DNA of 64,000 bases, taken from NCBI GenBank assembly GCA_017657125.1, contig JAGFNX010000196.1:59282-123281 (forward strand), written 5' to 3'. A model generated the notes under the pieces. That model had not been told where the DNA came from. It saw nothing but the letters and a program-made list of their open reading frames with translations, and did not search any database. This document shows, piece after piece, positions 54,609-64,000 of the stretch. A program made the translations under genes and the position numbers. Source of the DNA: Scopulariopsis brevicaulis. Lineage: Eukaryota; Ascomycota; Sordariomycetes; Microascales; Microascaceae. How positions within the stretch are numbered: the stretch's first letter is position 1; each line of letters starts with the position of its first letter.

Positions 54609-56420
54609 ATGCCGTCTCATCACCGGCCGCAAAAGCCCACAGCCATCACCCTCAAGGTGACCAACCGCCGGGTGGCCCAGCCCCCGACGCCGGATCTCTC
54701 CGGCGACGAGGGCTACTCCGCGCTCGAGGATCTCGACGAATCCGATGACGAGGACGAGGAGGATGTATACGCGGCCGAGGAGGAGCACATCATCGGCCAC
54801 GCCGGCAACAATGTGCGCTCCCCTCGGCCGTTGTTTGACATTGAGGTCAACCCCGAGCAGGAGGATGACGGTGATGACGAGGGGGACGACGAAGACGAGG
54901 GCGTCGAGGAGGAGGATGACGACCCCGCCTACCAGGACGACGATGACGACGAGAAGAGCTGGAACGGCGTCTCGGCCGACAACTCGGACGCCGAGGCCGA
55001 CATGTCGGACCCGTTCGCCCCCATCCACACCGAGCGCCACGTCCGCTTCGCCAACGTGCCCGACTCGGACTCAGACGACACCGACACGGATGACGACCAC
55101 GCCGACATGTTCCCCGACATCTTCGTCGACCAGGCGGCGCTAGACCCGGCCATCCGCCGCGCCATCAACCGGGACCCCGACGAGTCGTCGGGCTCGGGCT
55201 CCTTCTGGGACTTCCAGGGCGGGTTCGAGTATAATAGCAGCGGGGATTCCGACGTGGACATCTTCCTGCCCAGCGCGCCGCAGACGGCGCCCCCGTCGGA
55301 TGACGACCTCACCCCCACCGCGACGCCCGTGATGTCTCAGGCCATGGGCCTGCAGTCCGGCGTGCCGTCACCCACCCGAATCTCGGACCTGCCAGTGGAT
55401 CTCGATGGCTTCGACAGTAAGTTGCCGTCAAAGATCCGCTGCGTCCGGACCTCGACACGAGCCCTGATGTATAATTGCTAACGTACGCTCGCAGCCGACG
55501 GCGACGACACCACGGAGGAGGACGTGCCCGAGCCGCTGGTCCGCAAGCGCAGCCGGCGCTCCGAGGCGGACGATGTCTCAGACTCGGAGTACACGCCCGT
55601 CAAGTCTGACCGCGGGAAGCCCCGCGTGGGCCGCTTCAACCTAGACAAGTCTGATCGCAAGCCCATTGCAGTGCTGAACCCCATCACGCGCAAGATGATG
55701 ATCTTTACCCCGCACCGCCACCGCCAGCTGGACTTGTCGCCGGAGCAGTTCGACTTTGCGTTCTACAGCTCCGTGGAGATGACGTCGTCCAGCGCCCTGG
55801 ACGGGACCATGATGGACGCCATGTTTGCGAACAACACGTTTGGCGACTTTGTGAACGGGACGGACCTCGGCGACGTGGACGCGCTAGTGCAGTCCGCCCT
55901 CATGGCTGGGGAGTCCGTCGACGACAGCTTCGACTCGGAGCTCGGCGCCGACGAGGGCGAGAAGTCGCTTGACATCGATGACTTTATCACGTTCGCCGCG
56001 GGGGAGCTTTCCGACAGTGAGTCGGAGCACGGGTGGGGAGACCCCAACTCTACCCCCGCTGGCCCGTCTGCCAGCGACGCCGAGATGCTGAGCCACCTCA
56101 CCTCGGCGACCGTCGGCGCCTTCCGCCAGAACCAGATTACGCAGCAGCTTATATTTAGCAACAAGGCGACGCAGGACTCGCTTGCGTTCAGCGGGCCATT
56201 CAATGATACTGCGATCCGGGGCCTCAAGTCTGACCGGCTGGCGACGGCACAGACGCCGCTTACACCCACGCCGGTGAGGAGGAGGCGGAAGGGGGACGTC
56301 GCGGAGCCGCCCACCAGCCCGCTTGCGGCGGTGGAGAGGAAGAGGAAGGCCTCGGGGCAAGGGGGCGAGGGGCATAAGCGGCAGAGGAGCATTTCGGACA
56401 TGGCGTTGCTGCATGTTTAG
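54609..56420 (+). CDS. Acidic conserved fungal nuclear-type protein, function unknown
   Basis: Two exons (54609-55416 and 55495-56420) give 577 aa. Residues about 35-170 are dominated by Asp/Glu (EEHIIGHAGN is an exception), interspersed with short blocks such as HVRFANVPDSDSDD. Conserved stretches include SGSGSFWDFQGGFEYNSS and DLPVDLDGFDT across the splice; then RKRSRRSEADDVSDSEYTP; a block ending FTPHRHRQLDLSPEQFDFAF; NNTFGDFVNGTDLGD; SLDIDDFITF; AEMLSHLTSATVGAFRQNQITQ; and a Lys/Arg-rich C terminus (RRRRKGDVAEPP, GHKRQRSISDMALL). Nuclear-localisation-type clusters suggest a nuclear protein. This block pattern recurs in Pezizomycotina proteins of unknown function (from memory). A long CA-rich leader precedes it. 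Confidence 0.75.
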
Positions 56421-57931
56421 ACTCCTGTTTTTACTTAATCTGCCGGGTAGAGAGGTGGTATCAAAGGTGGAGATGTAAAGTCTTTGTGAGGAGGAAAGCT
56501 GGGAGTGGAAAAGAAAGAGGTAAAGAGGGGAAGAGATAAAAGGACGGTGAGGACGGCGTGACGGGATAGTCACCCCTGGCCTCGGATGGACACTAAATCC
56601 ACAGTACGAACTTTTTTATTCGACATTTACCACGACGGTTTCTTATATTCTCCTTTGTTCTTTTGATTCTTTCGCACGTGTCGTTTTCTGGCGGCTTTCT
56701 GCTTAAATTGTTCCTCTTTTCCTCTTCTTCTTTGGAGCTGTTCTTGTTGTTTTCGGGCGGTCTCTGGTGTGTTTGGTGTGGTTGGTTGTTTTGTCTGCGA
56801 GGTCCGCGAGGACTATGGCTTATGGCAGTTATGACTCTAGAGAAAAGTTATGAATGAGAGTGAATGTTCAAATGTTCAATTGTCTCCCCTTTTCCCCGCT
56901 TAGAGTGAGTCGTGTTTTTCTTAGCGATCTAGAGAGGATATGGGAATGCGGGAGGGTGTAAAAGAGGGGGGAGGACGAGAGATGATGTAGAAAGGGGGCG
57001 TAGAAGAAGGGATGGAAGACGAGACAATAGAAGAAAGAGGGGCGTGGAAGAGGGAGGGGGAAAGAGACATGTGGAAGTGAAGGAAGGGTATGGGAAGATG
57101 GGACCGGAGGCGAGGTCCAAAGAGTCACGGTCCCAATACGCGGACATCCCGCACAGGCAAATACCAACATCCCACCGTTACAGCATATCATCGTATCACC
57201 ACAAGTCACTCGGCACAGGAACAAAAGCTCGCCCTTCAACTCGGTATATTCCCAAAGCCCCCGTCAACCCATCGACCCAGTCCCACCCCGATCCCGGTAC
57301 CCCAGGACCAGAGCCAAAGATCAGACCAAACGGGCGTCCTTCCCAAAAAAACGACGGGAGCTCCCACCAGAACAGAAGAACTAAATCCCCCATCCCGGTG
57401 AGTTAACAATCTTGTCGGGAAACAAAAAACCGAATTAACGACCGCCGCGTGTCCGTGCTTCCTGGAGTTGTTTCCCAATCCCGCAATATCCCAGATATTA
57501 CCATAAACATTCCAAGCATTAGGCCGTCATCAGATACCAAAAAAAGCAAGACGCCTTCCTTTCCCGTAAACCGTCATTAGTCGAGAGGAAAACATGCTCG
57601 AAACCAGGAGCGGATGGAAGACCCGTAGCGTTCCCTCCACTCAGTGTCCAATCTGTGTAGTTCAAGAACGAAGATTCCCAAACGCCAGACGAGAGACAAA
57701 GGAGCGGTTAGAGAGCGTCGGTGATCCAGAAAACCAGTTTGAAACAACGCAATAACCAGCCAGGGAACAGACGAACAAAACGACGGGCGTTTTCAATCTG
57801 GGGAAGACTCCGTCGCGTTCCGTAACGGAACAAAAAAGTGTAATCAGACGTTACCCAGCACCCAGGACTCAGAACTCAGTGCCAAGTACTCGGGGCACTA
57901 GGAACAATACAATCTGTGCTTGACCAGCCAC
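56421..57931. other. Gene-free 1.5-kb stretch
   Basis: 3' flank of the acidic-protein gene followed by the convergent end of the BTB gene. About 56925-57075 is a purine-rich G/A tract (GGAGGG, AGAAAGAGG). 57420-57880 is A-rich. No gene recognised. Confidence 0.5.
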
Positions 57932-58792
57932 CTAGACGCCGCGAGGCCTGGGCGAATGCCCGCCCACCTCCATCACGTCGTCCAGGTGGTTACACATCGC
58001 GACGAACAAATCAAAGAAGAGCTTGCTGCCCCCCTCCTCCATGGCAATCTGCATCGTCCCGCTCCGCTTGAAAGTCCTGCGGCACCGGATGATGAGCGCA
58101 AGGTAGTGCGCCCTCAGCCGCGAGTCCGAGTCGGGCGTATGCGCGTAGGCGTACGCTGCGGAGCGGAGGATGGTGCCGACGTCGATGCCGGACTGGAGCC
58201 CTTGCTTGCGGAGGGACAGGAGCTTTAGGTCCTCGAGGCCGTAGCGGTCGGCGGCGCAGTAGATTGCCGTGTCGCGGAGGACTTCGTCACCCGCACTGGA
58301 AAGCCGGACCGTCGCGTCGCTCGTGGGGCGGGACGATACTGAAGCGGGGGACCGGCCGGGACCTGGGGAATACGGCGAGGCGTCCTCCAGCTCCCAGGTG
58401 TCGCGGGAAGAGTCGCGCACGAGGCGCGGGTAGTAGTCACCCTTGTAGAGAAACTCCAGCACGGCGGAAAACACCTCGGGCTCCTCGTCCGGGAGCGAGA
58501 TGCGCGTGCCGCGCGGGTCGGGAGACGGGGCGCCGCGGCACGCGATGTCGAAGAAGGGGGCCTGGCGGAGGACATCCTCGTGGGCTGCGAAGAGGCGGGC
58601 CTCGCGGCCGACGGCGAGGGTGACGATGGGGGATGGCGCGGGCGCGGCCGACGGGGGGTCGTGGGGTCGTCCCGGTCGGGCGCGGTCGCCTTTGAGGGAG
58701 CGCTTCGATGCCTTGGGGTCCCGGTGCTTCTTTAGGCGAGCGGACTTGTCGATCCGGGTCTGGTCTTGCGACCTGAAGGACCTGGATAGCAT
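57932..58792 (-). CDS. BTB/POZ domain protein
   Basis: Single exon, 286 aa. Seen: a basic N terminus (SQDQTRIDKSARLKKHRDPK) and a Pro/Ala linker, then the BTB fold at about residues 60-150: IVTLAVGREARLFAAHEDVL, FFDIACRG, RISLPDEEPEVFSAVLEFLYKGDYYP. The middle of the fold carries a Ser/Pro-rich insert (about 130-165) before RDTAIYCAADRYGLEDLKLLSLRK, the post-BTB helices. The C-terminal helices (RAHYLALIIRCRRTF, LFFDLFVAMCNHLDDVME) resemble other fungal BTB proteins of unknown role. Without Kelch or MATH domain, a Cullin-3 adaptor function is only a guess. Start chosen as the first ATG of a long open frame. Confidence 0.85.
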   Translation of the reverse strand: MLSRSFRSQDQTRIDKSARLKKHRDPKASKRSLKGDRARPGRPHDPPSAAPAPSPIVTLAVGREARLFAAHEDVLRQAPFFDIACRGAPSPDPRGTRISLPDEEPEVFSAVLEFLYKGDYYPRLVRDSSRDTWELEDASPYSPGPGRSPASVSSRPTSDATVRLSSAGDEVLRDTAIYCAADRYGLEDLKLLSLRKQGLQSGIDVGTILRSAAYAYAHTPDSDSRLRAHYLALIIRCRRTFKRSGTMQIAMEEGGSKLFFDLFVAMCNHLDDVMEVGGHSPRPRGV

Positions 58793-59544
58793 GGCGCCGG
58801 TTGGAGCGGGACTCGGCGGGGAGGTAGGCGGGGAGGGGGGAAGATCCGAGACGGAGACGCTCGCGGGACGAAGCCGTGAAGCCTGTATATCCCACTACTA
58901 ATCCCGCAATCCCAAGGACGTTTTCCCTCCTTGTATCCCGGCGCCTATCTTCTCCAAACGCCGAAACTTAAGGAGCGACCGAAAAGAGCGGGGATTGTCG
59001 CGCAAGGAGAGGGCGCGACAATAAGAAAAAGAGGGGCCCGTGAGGAATATCGCTAGAGGGATTGTCTCAAACGAGTGGCTAGGGATATTCCCAGAGATCT
59101 TTGCGGCCCTTGTGGTGGGGATGGAGAGAGGGGAGAGAGAGGAGAGGTTGAAGGTGGGGAGGGGGGCGACAAGCCGTATATATTGTCGCGCTCGCCCGCC
59201 GTAATGCGTATTGTTTAGGCGGCAGGGCGCACGTCGCTGTCGCTGGGGGTTTGGCGGCGCACAGCGCTTGCCGCCTGCTTCCCGGTTTTGGGGCTGCCGA
59301 GTCATCGCCGCGGCCAGTCAGATCGTCCGGTCGTTCTGCAGTCACGTCGGGTTCCGGTACGTTGGTACCAGGCTCCGCGCCGTGCCTTCCTGGAGCCTGC
59401 GGGTGTGCAGAGGTACATCGCGGGTGTGTGGGAAGGTGCGCCCGGCGCAATGCCAGGATCCGGGATTGCGTACGCGGAGGCTTCACTTGACAGTCTCAAT
59501 CCGGCATCATGGACCGAGGTGCTGGCAATCGGCGCCAGGAGCCC
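58793..59544. other. Intergenic upstream of the BTB gene
   Basis: A GC-rich 750-bp stretch. A TATATATT at about 59175 sits 380 bp before the BTB start on the minus strand. Frames here overlap each other on both strands and none looks real. Confidence 0.45.
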
Positions 59545-59630
59545 AGAATCCAGGACCCGATGATGGCACCCAGCGGGACCAGAATCCAGGACCCGATGAT
59601 GGCACCCAGCGGGACCAGAATCCAGGATGG
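59545..59630. repeat. 36-bp tandem repeat, about 2.4 units
   Basis: AGAATCCAGGACCCGATGATGGCACCCAGCGGGACC occurs at 59545 and 59581, both perfect, and a third copy starts at 59617 and runs out after AGAATCCAGGA. A shorter ~21-bp repeat (CACGGACACCGGA(G/A)GCCCGGA) follows twice at about 59719-59762. Confidence 0.85.
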
Positions 59631-61539
59631 GGGAAGAGGCATTCCCATCGCCAGGACCCGGCCTCGGGAATCCCAAATCCAGGATTCGGGGAGAAGACGT
59701 TCACACCGTCGAGACCCGACACGGACACCGGAGGCCCGGACACGGACACCGGAAGCCCGGAATCCAGGGTCTGGGAAGACGGTCCCGCCGCCGAAATGCG
59801 ACACCGCGAATCGGGAACCTGGGGTCCATCGGGACGTGGTCCTGTCACCTAGACTTACATCGAGGATCCAGAATTCAGGTCTTGAGACTAACATGTTGGG
59901 CACTCAAAGTCAGAAGCCCCGAATTCAGGACTCGGCATCTATCCAGTCGTCCGAGGTCTAATTCGTTGCCATTACGAGTCATCTGTGTTTTTTTGCTCGC
60001 CCTGCTCGTCCACTCACGCGAGCCGGGTGAGCAGGGGGTGAACAGCGGCGAACGGGGGTAGGCCAGGCATGGGGCAATACAAGGTACTCCGTGTAAAATC
60101 CCCAAATCCGCACCAGCCGCATTCCTGGAAAGTGAGCTTCACGATTGAGGAACCGAAATCCTGTCTACAGTATTCGAAGGAGGCCTATATATAAAGCCTC
60201 TGCACTGCAACACTTACCGGATACCCGCACGCACACAAAATATGGGGAGACTTAGGAAAGCCAACTTGGCCGGGCCTGTAACGTTGACTGCCGCTGCATG
60301 TACGCCAAGCGACTGCCCCCAGGATGTTTGAACTTCCCCTTGCTTCAGCGTGGGCTTGTTCGGCCATTCCCGACCCCAATGGCACATTTCAGGCAAGAGC
60401 TAACCTCTGCATACCAGACCAATGCGTCGGCGCTCTGATAAGCTTTTTTTAACCCGAAAATATTCTTCGATTTTGCTACGTCAGCTCTTAATACGGCGAC
60501 TCGACCACACCCTAGCTTGTGCTATATGATTGGCCTGGCAGTGTATGGGTGGGTGTTTTAAAGAGAACGAGGTATGACCCCTTTCAGCCAAACCTTCCTA
60601 TGGCAACCGTACCTACGCTGAGAACAGACTATACCGATAACATCATGGGAGGCAGCGTTTCACATCTCGCAGTCGCCGTTCTTGGCTCGACGTGCGTAGC
60701 TGAATTTACCGTGATGAACGGCTCACTAGCAGACCTCTGCCACTAACCTAGTATTCATACATGCGGTGCTTATAGAGCAGGCCCGGACGCTGATTCGAGA
60801 AGCTCGCCATATCTCGGGCTCGTCGCGCGGGACTGGTCAGGAGTACCGGCCCCCTTGATTGCGCTGTTACCACCGAGTACTGACATTTGTCGACGCGTGT
60901 CCAAGCTCATTCACATAAAAGCCACGTCAAAAATTAACGGTTGTTCTCTTATTGTCTCGTCGAGAATCGATATTATAGCCCCTAAATTATAGCTTCTCCC
61001 TTCCGACTTTTCATTATAAGAAGTAGGGTTCCAAGATGGCATTTACAGCTAGTCCCCTCCGTTCCTTTCCACCCTCCCTCTCTTTCTAGGGAATCATAAC
61101 CCTCAGTCATTATCGGGAGGAAGGAATATCCACTATCAATCATTGATGTCTGGCTTATTGCATAATGAGCCCTGAGCCGCTTCATGGCCTGGAGTGGTGC
61201 GTTGTGGTAGAATTAGAAACGTTGTAGTCCCTGGTACGTTAATGAGGACGAGTTGGACCAGACCATATATACTCACTTAATATCTGAGCACGGTCCACCA
61301 GTACGTACTTAAAATAACGTACTCTGCAGTAATAACTGATGGCGAATGAGCGAGGGAAACCGTCGAGGCGTACCGGGGCAAGAAGCTGCTATAGGGAGGT
61401 TTCATATAGAAGTGGTGCAATCACGGACTTCTGAAACGAGAGGGAAAGACATCGTACTACGCGGATGGCGGCGACTTATGGGGTTGTATCTGGCTCATCG
61501 GCTAATATGATCAATCTGCTAAGAATACCTTGAGAGAGA
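59631..61539. other. Gene-poor region, AT-richer towards 61 kb
   Basis: After the repeats the sequence grows AT-richer (60100-61500). Weak frames only. I see no intact gene. The 21-bp doublet near 59720-59760 is the only obvious structure. Confidence 0.45.
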
Positions 61540-61680
61540 AGGCTGTTCGCTGACAGCTTTCGTCTCGGTTGGAGGGGCATTTGATATGTATTCACAAATA
61601 CTTGAGCTTCTTTTGCAAAAGGGAGCCGACCCAAATGCCGCGGATGTTGACGGACCGTACTCTCCTTGATGGCCGGCGGC
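61540..61680 (+). pseudogene. Ankyrin-repeat gene relic
   Basis: One frame reads LTAFVSVGGAFDMYSQILELLLQKGADPNAADVDGPYSP and stop (TGA at about 61668). The segment ILELLLQKGADPN is a textbook ankyrin-repeat core. It is flanked by frames that stop or shift after a few residues, and no second intact repeat is seen on either side, so it looks like the remains of a larger ankyrin gene. It ends about 200 bp beyond the methyltransferase stop on the opposite strand. Confidence 0.45.
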
Positions 61681-61866
61681 TCCGAGCTTTTGATTTCGAG
61701 ACACTACCAGCAAATATTGAGGGAATAGGGTTTGCTTAGGCTTATAAACCAAGACATTAACGATAGAACGGAACTCTTCTATAGAGGCTGCATGGCAATT
61801 GATACTTTTGCTTGAGTTCCGGTTGGCTTTCTGTCATAATCAAGCCTCAATTGGCTATTGCCTTTT

Positions 61867-62849
61867 TCACTTTGTCAGAGTGCCGAAGACGTGCGGAACG
61901 ACTTCGAACCTAGACTCATCTGACGGCTGCGCCAAATCAATCTTTTCCCAATGGCCTAAATCCCCTAGAGTCTTGCTCGTTCGACGGCAAAGGCGGCAGC
62001 CGCCCATCATGTATTTCCAAAATATATCCGTGAATCCTATTTCGATGTCAAAAACGAGGTAATCGTGTGCTTCAAGACCAGAGGTTGCTTCTTACGCTGA
62101 AAGGCCGGGACCGCGGTCCCGTCTTCTGCCCGGACATGCTCGTAGACGTACCACCGGCCGCCCTTCTTGAGGTAGTTGTGTAGCAGGCGAATGTTCTTCT
62201 CCGGCTCGGGAATGCTGCACAGACATTGTACGGTGACGACACAATCCACGCTCCCAGGTTCGATACGGCCGCCCCATGCTGTCGGATTGTCGAGGTCCTC
62301 GATGCCGACGGGCACTACCTCATATGTGCCCTCTAGTCCCACGTCCTTGACGCGCTGTTTCAACGCAGCAGCCGAGTGGGAGTTTGGTTCCACGCCGTAG
62401 ATCTTGGCTGGGCCGCTGCCTCCCCGGCTCTTTGCCTGCCCGGCGACCTCGGCAAACACGTCCGCCCACATACCGCTGCCGGCCCCGATCTCTAGGATAA
62501 CGCCCTCGACCGGCTGCCCGACGACTTCGTTGCAGATACGTCCCTCGCGAACCCGGCCCTCTAGAAGCGCGCGGACTCTCGGCTCTGCATTAGCCTTGAC
62601 GTCCGGGGCGATATAAGCCCATAAATTCGCGAACCAGGCTTCGTGGAAGGCGGGCCAAGATGTCAAGATGGATAGATCACCTGACGCGACCAGTTTGAGA
62701 ATGGTACGGAAGAAGAACCAGGCGGAGATGCCCAGTAAAATCCAGGGCCGAACTAGTCGTAGGAACATGACGGCGTTTTTATATTTTTTTCCTTTTTCGA
62801 GGAGATAAATGAGGGCGTAACGGGAGTGTTGTAAGTATCTCGGGGTCAA
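61867..62849 (-). CDS. METTL7-like membrane-anchored SAM-dependent methyltransferase
   Basis: Two exons (62849-62096 and 62036-61867) give 307 aa from the first ATG; a start at MFLRLVRPW (62768, 280 aa) is equally possible. A single hydrophobic segment (PWILLGISAWFFFRTILKL) anchors the N terminus. Seen: the SAM-binding motif GVILEIGAGSGMWADVF; an acidic motif IYGVEPN; PVGIEDL; SVDCVVTVQCLCSIPEPEKN; the late strand GGRWYVYEHVRAEDG; and, from the second exon, GGCRLCRRTS, LGHWEKIDL and PHVFGTLTK. The second exon carries the family C terminus. It is reached by a GTAAGA donor after AFQ; without it the protein would end in unrelated residues. Related human METTL7 proteins methylate small thiols at lipid droplets/ER (established for the family, not shown here). 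Confidence 0.82.
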
Positions 62850-63777
62850 CGCTATTTATTCCCTGATCCGAACAGTCCCCGCAGTTGGGTTAGCAACGGG
62901 CATATTATTTGTTCCGGTCTCGGGTCAAAGCGATGTCATAACACGTGACTAAACAGGGAACGAGAAACCTCCACTGGCAGCATGCCATGATACAAGAAAT
63001 TGCAGCCTGTGTGTCTCAGTAAAGCGACCGACTAATTAAGACAGCTATGAGAAGAGAAGCTTAGATTAGATTGTTAATATTTCACGAGATGTACTCACCC
63101 GAATAGGTTTGCAGCATAAGAATGTTTAAGTTCATATCCTGCAGTTGTCAACTAACCGGTTGTTGGAATGGGCATGATGTGATATGCTGTTTACTCAAGA
63201 GTATGAGACAGAATATGCAATGAGGGAAGTAATCCCTGAATTGGATTATATCAGGACCCTGTAAAATGATATACAACCGCCGACACCGGCGTTCTCCATG
63301 TAGCCGATAGAGTGGTTTAAGGAGTCAAGCACTCCTACACCGACATTAGACGGGAATATATTCCAAGGCGGGTCCGGTTATCTGACTCCATTGGCGGGTA
63401 ACGCCACGGACGTACAATCAAAGACGACGTCACCCTACTACGAATACACACGCGTCGGTCCATTCATGACTCCGCTTCTCATTCTGCAGGCGTAGATTCC
63501 CACGCGTACCGTGGGCCTCAGCGATATTGGATCAGGCCAGGAGCTGTGCGCGCATCCTAGAAGTTTTAAGTCGAGGCTCCTCTGCGCCGTTGCCCTGGCG
63601 TTTCAAAGTAAACATACGGAGACTTGTTGGTTTCTAGCTTCTATTCTAGCAGAATGCGTTTCTCACTTTTACAATGCCCAGAAAAGAACCGTGCAACGCC
63701 CAACTCGGAATCATACAGCCCAAAGCCTAACTGATGACTTGCTTCCTGCACCACCGCACCCTCACCGGGGTATTCGA
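62850..63777. other. Intergenic, methyltransferase upstream
   Basis: AT-richer, 930 bp, no recognisable frame. The region contains an AATATTTCACGAGATG-type AT stretch and ends at the stop of the partial gene at 63778. Confidence 0.5.
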
Positions 63778-63925
63778 CTAAAGCTCATCCCAGCTCATCC
63801 CCCGCAACGCAGCCCTAACGGCCTCCTCAACCATCTCCTCCTCTTCCTCCGCGACACCCCCTTCTCTCGCCTTCTTCTTCGCTCCCCTCATGGCCTCCCT
63901 GATAGCATCTCCAACCACGTCNCCC
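63778..63925 (-). CDS. Partial gene, C-terminal ~48 codons, function unknown
   Basis: On the minus strand, a frame enters from the window edge and ends at TAG (63778-63780). It reads DVVGDAIREAMRGAKKKARE, then GGVAEEEEEMVEEAVRAALRGMSWDEL, an acidic/basic alternating helix typical of C-terminal coiled coils in nucleic-acid-associated proteins. Only the end is present, so I do not name it. Upstream sequence is lost in the poly-C/N contig end. Confidence 0.5.
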
Positions 63926-63933
63926 CTTTTCTC

Positions 63934-64000
63934 CCCCCCCCCCCCCCCCCNCCCCCCCCCCCCCCCCNCCCCCCCCCCCCCACCCCCCNCCCCCCCCCCC
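63934..64000. other. Poly-C with N: low-quality contig end
   Basis: An almost uninterrupted C run with scattered N codes, one A, ending at the window edge. It does not look biological; base calls are not reliable here. Confidence 0.9.

Overview
The window is about 64 kb of nuclear DNA from a filamentous ascomycete (Pezizomycotina; the protein types look Sordariomycete-like, but the exact lineage is inference). The evidence is GC-rich coding sequence with C or G in third positions, short introns of about 50-100 nt with GTRAGT-type donors and CTAAC-type branch points just before the acceptor, unclustered genes on both strands, and a full set of recognisable fungal housekeeping proteins. No tRNA, rRNA, CRISPR array or bacterial-type signal was found.

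Layout. 1-1.7 kb: no gene seen. 1.7-18.5 kb is a dense housekeeping block: a short-form tRNase Z-like protein, a decayed pogo-type transposase, BRF1 (TFIIIB), SEC11 (signal peptidase), an Mpv17/PMP22 membrane protein, tyrosyl-tRNA synthetase divergent from GPN1, RPB12 divergent from a CWF19-like splicing factor, a HIT-family nucleotide hydrolase and an aldo-keto reductase. 18.5-27.1 kb is accessory: a 16-bp tandem repeat, a dead APH-family phosphotransferase, a five-copy ~115-bp degenerate tandem array, a small Cys-rich ORF that looks frameshifted, and a large secreted protein with three copies of a WGCTG-type module plus a Cys-rich tail. 27.8-42.8 kb returns to ordinary genes: a DUF1349 protein, a long-tailed alpha/beta hydrolase, IML2/TTC39, a fungal-specific unknown protein, SEM1/DSS1 and phosphoglycerate kinase. 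43.9-45 kb holds a second dead APH-family phosphotransferase. 45.5-58.8 kb: SSF1 and RRP3 (a divergent ribosome-biogenesis pair), a kinesin, an acidic conserved nuclear-type protein and a BTB protein. 58.8-64 kb is gene-poor: 36-bp tandem repeats, an ankyrin-repeat relic, a membrane-anchored METTL7-like methyltransferase, and the last codons of a gene running off the edge into a poly-C/N contig end.

Functionally, many genes serve gene expression: BRF1 and RPB12 (transcription), GPN1 (RNA polymerase II assembly), CWF19 (splicing), tRNase Z and TyrRS (tRNA), SSF1 and RRP3 (ribosome assembly). The housekeeping blocks are interrupted by less GC-rich islands that collect dead genes and diverged repeats, as expected where repeat-induced mutation acts; that mechanism is inference. 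The best candidate for something little described is the three-module secreted protein at 22.4-27.1 kb. Intron positions are read from splice consensus plus frame; where the summed exons are said to be a whole number of codons, I checked it.
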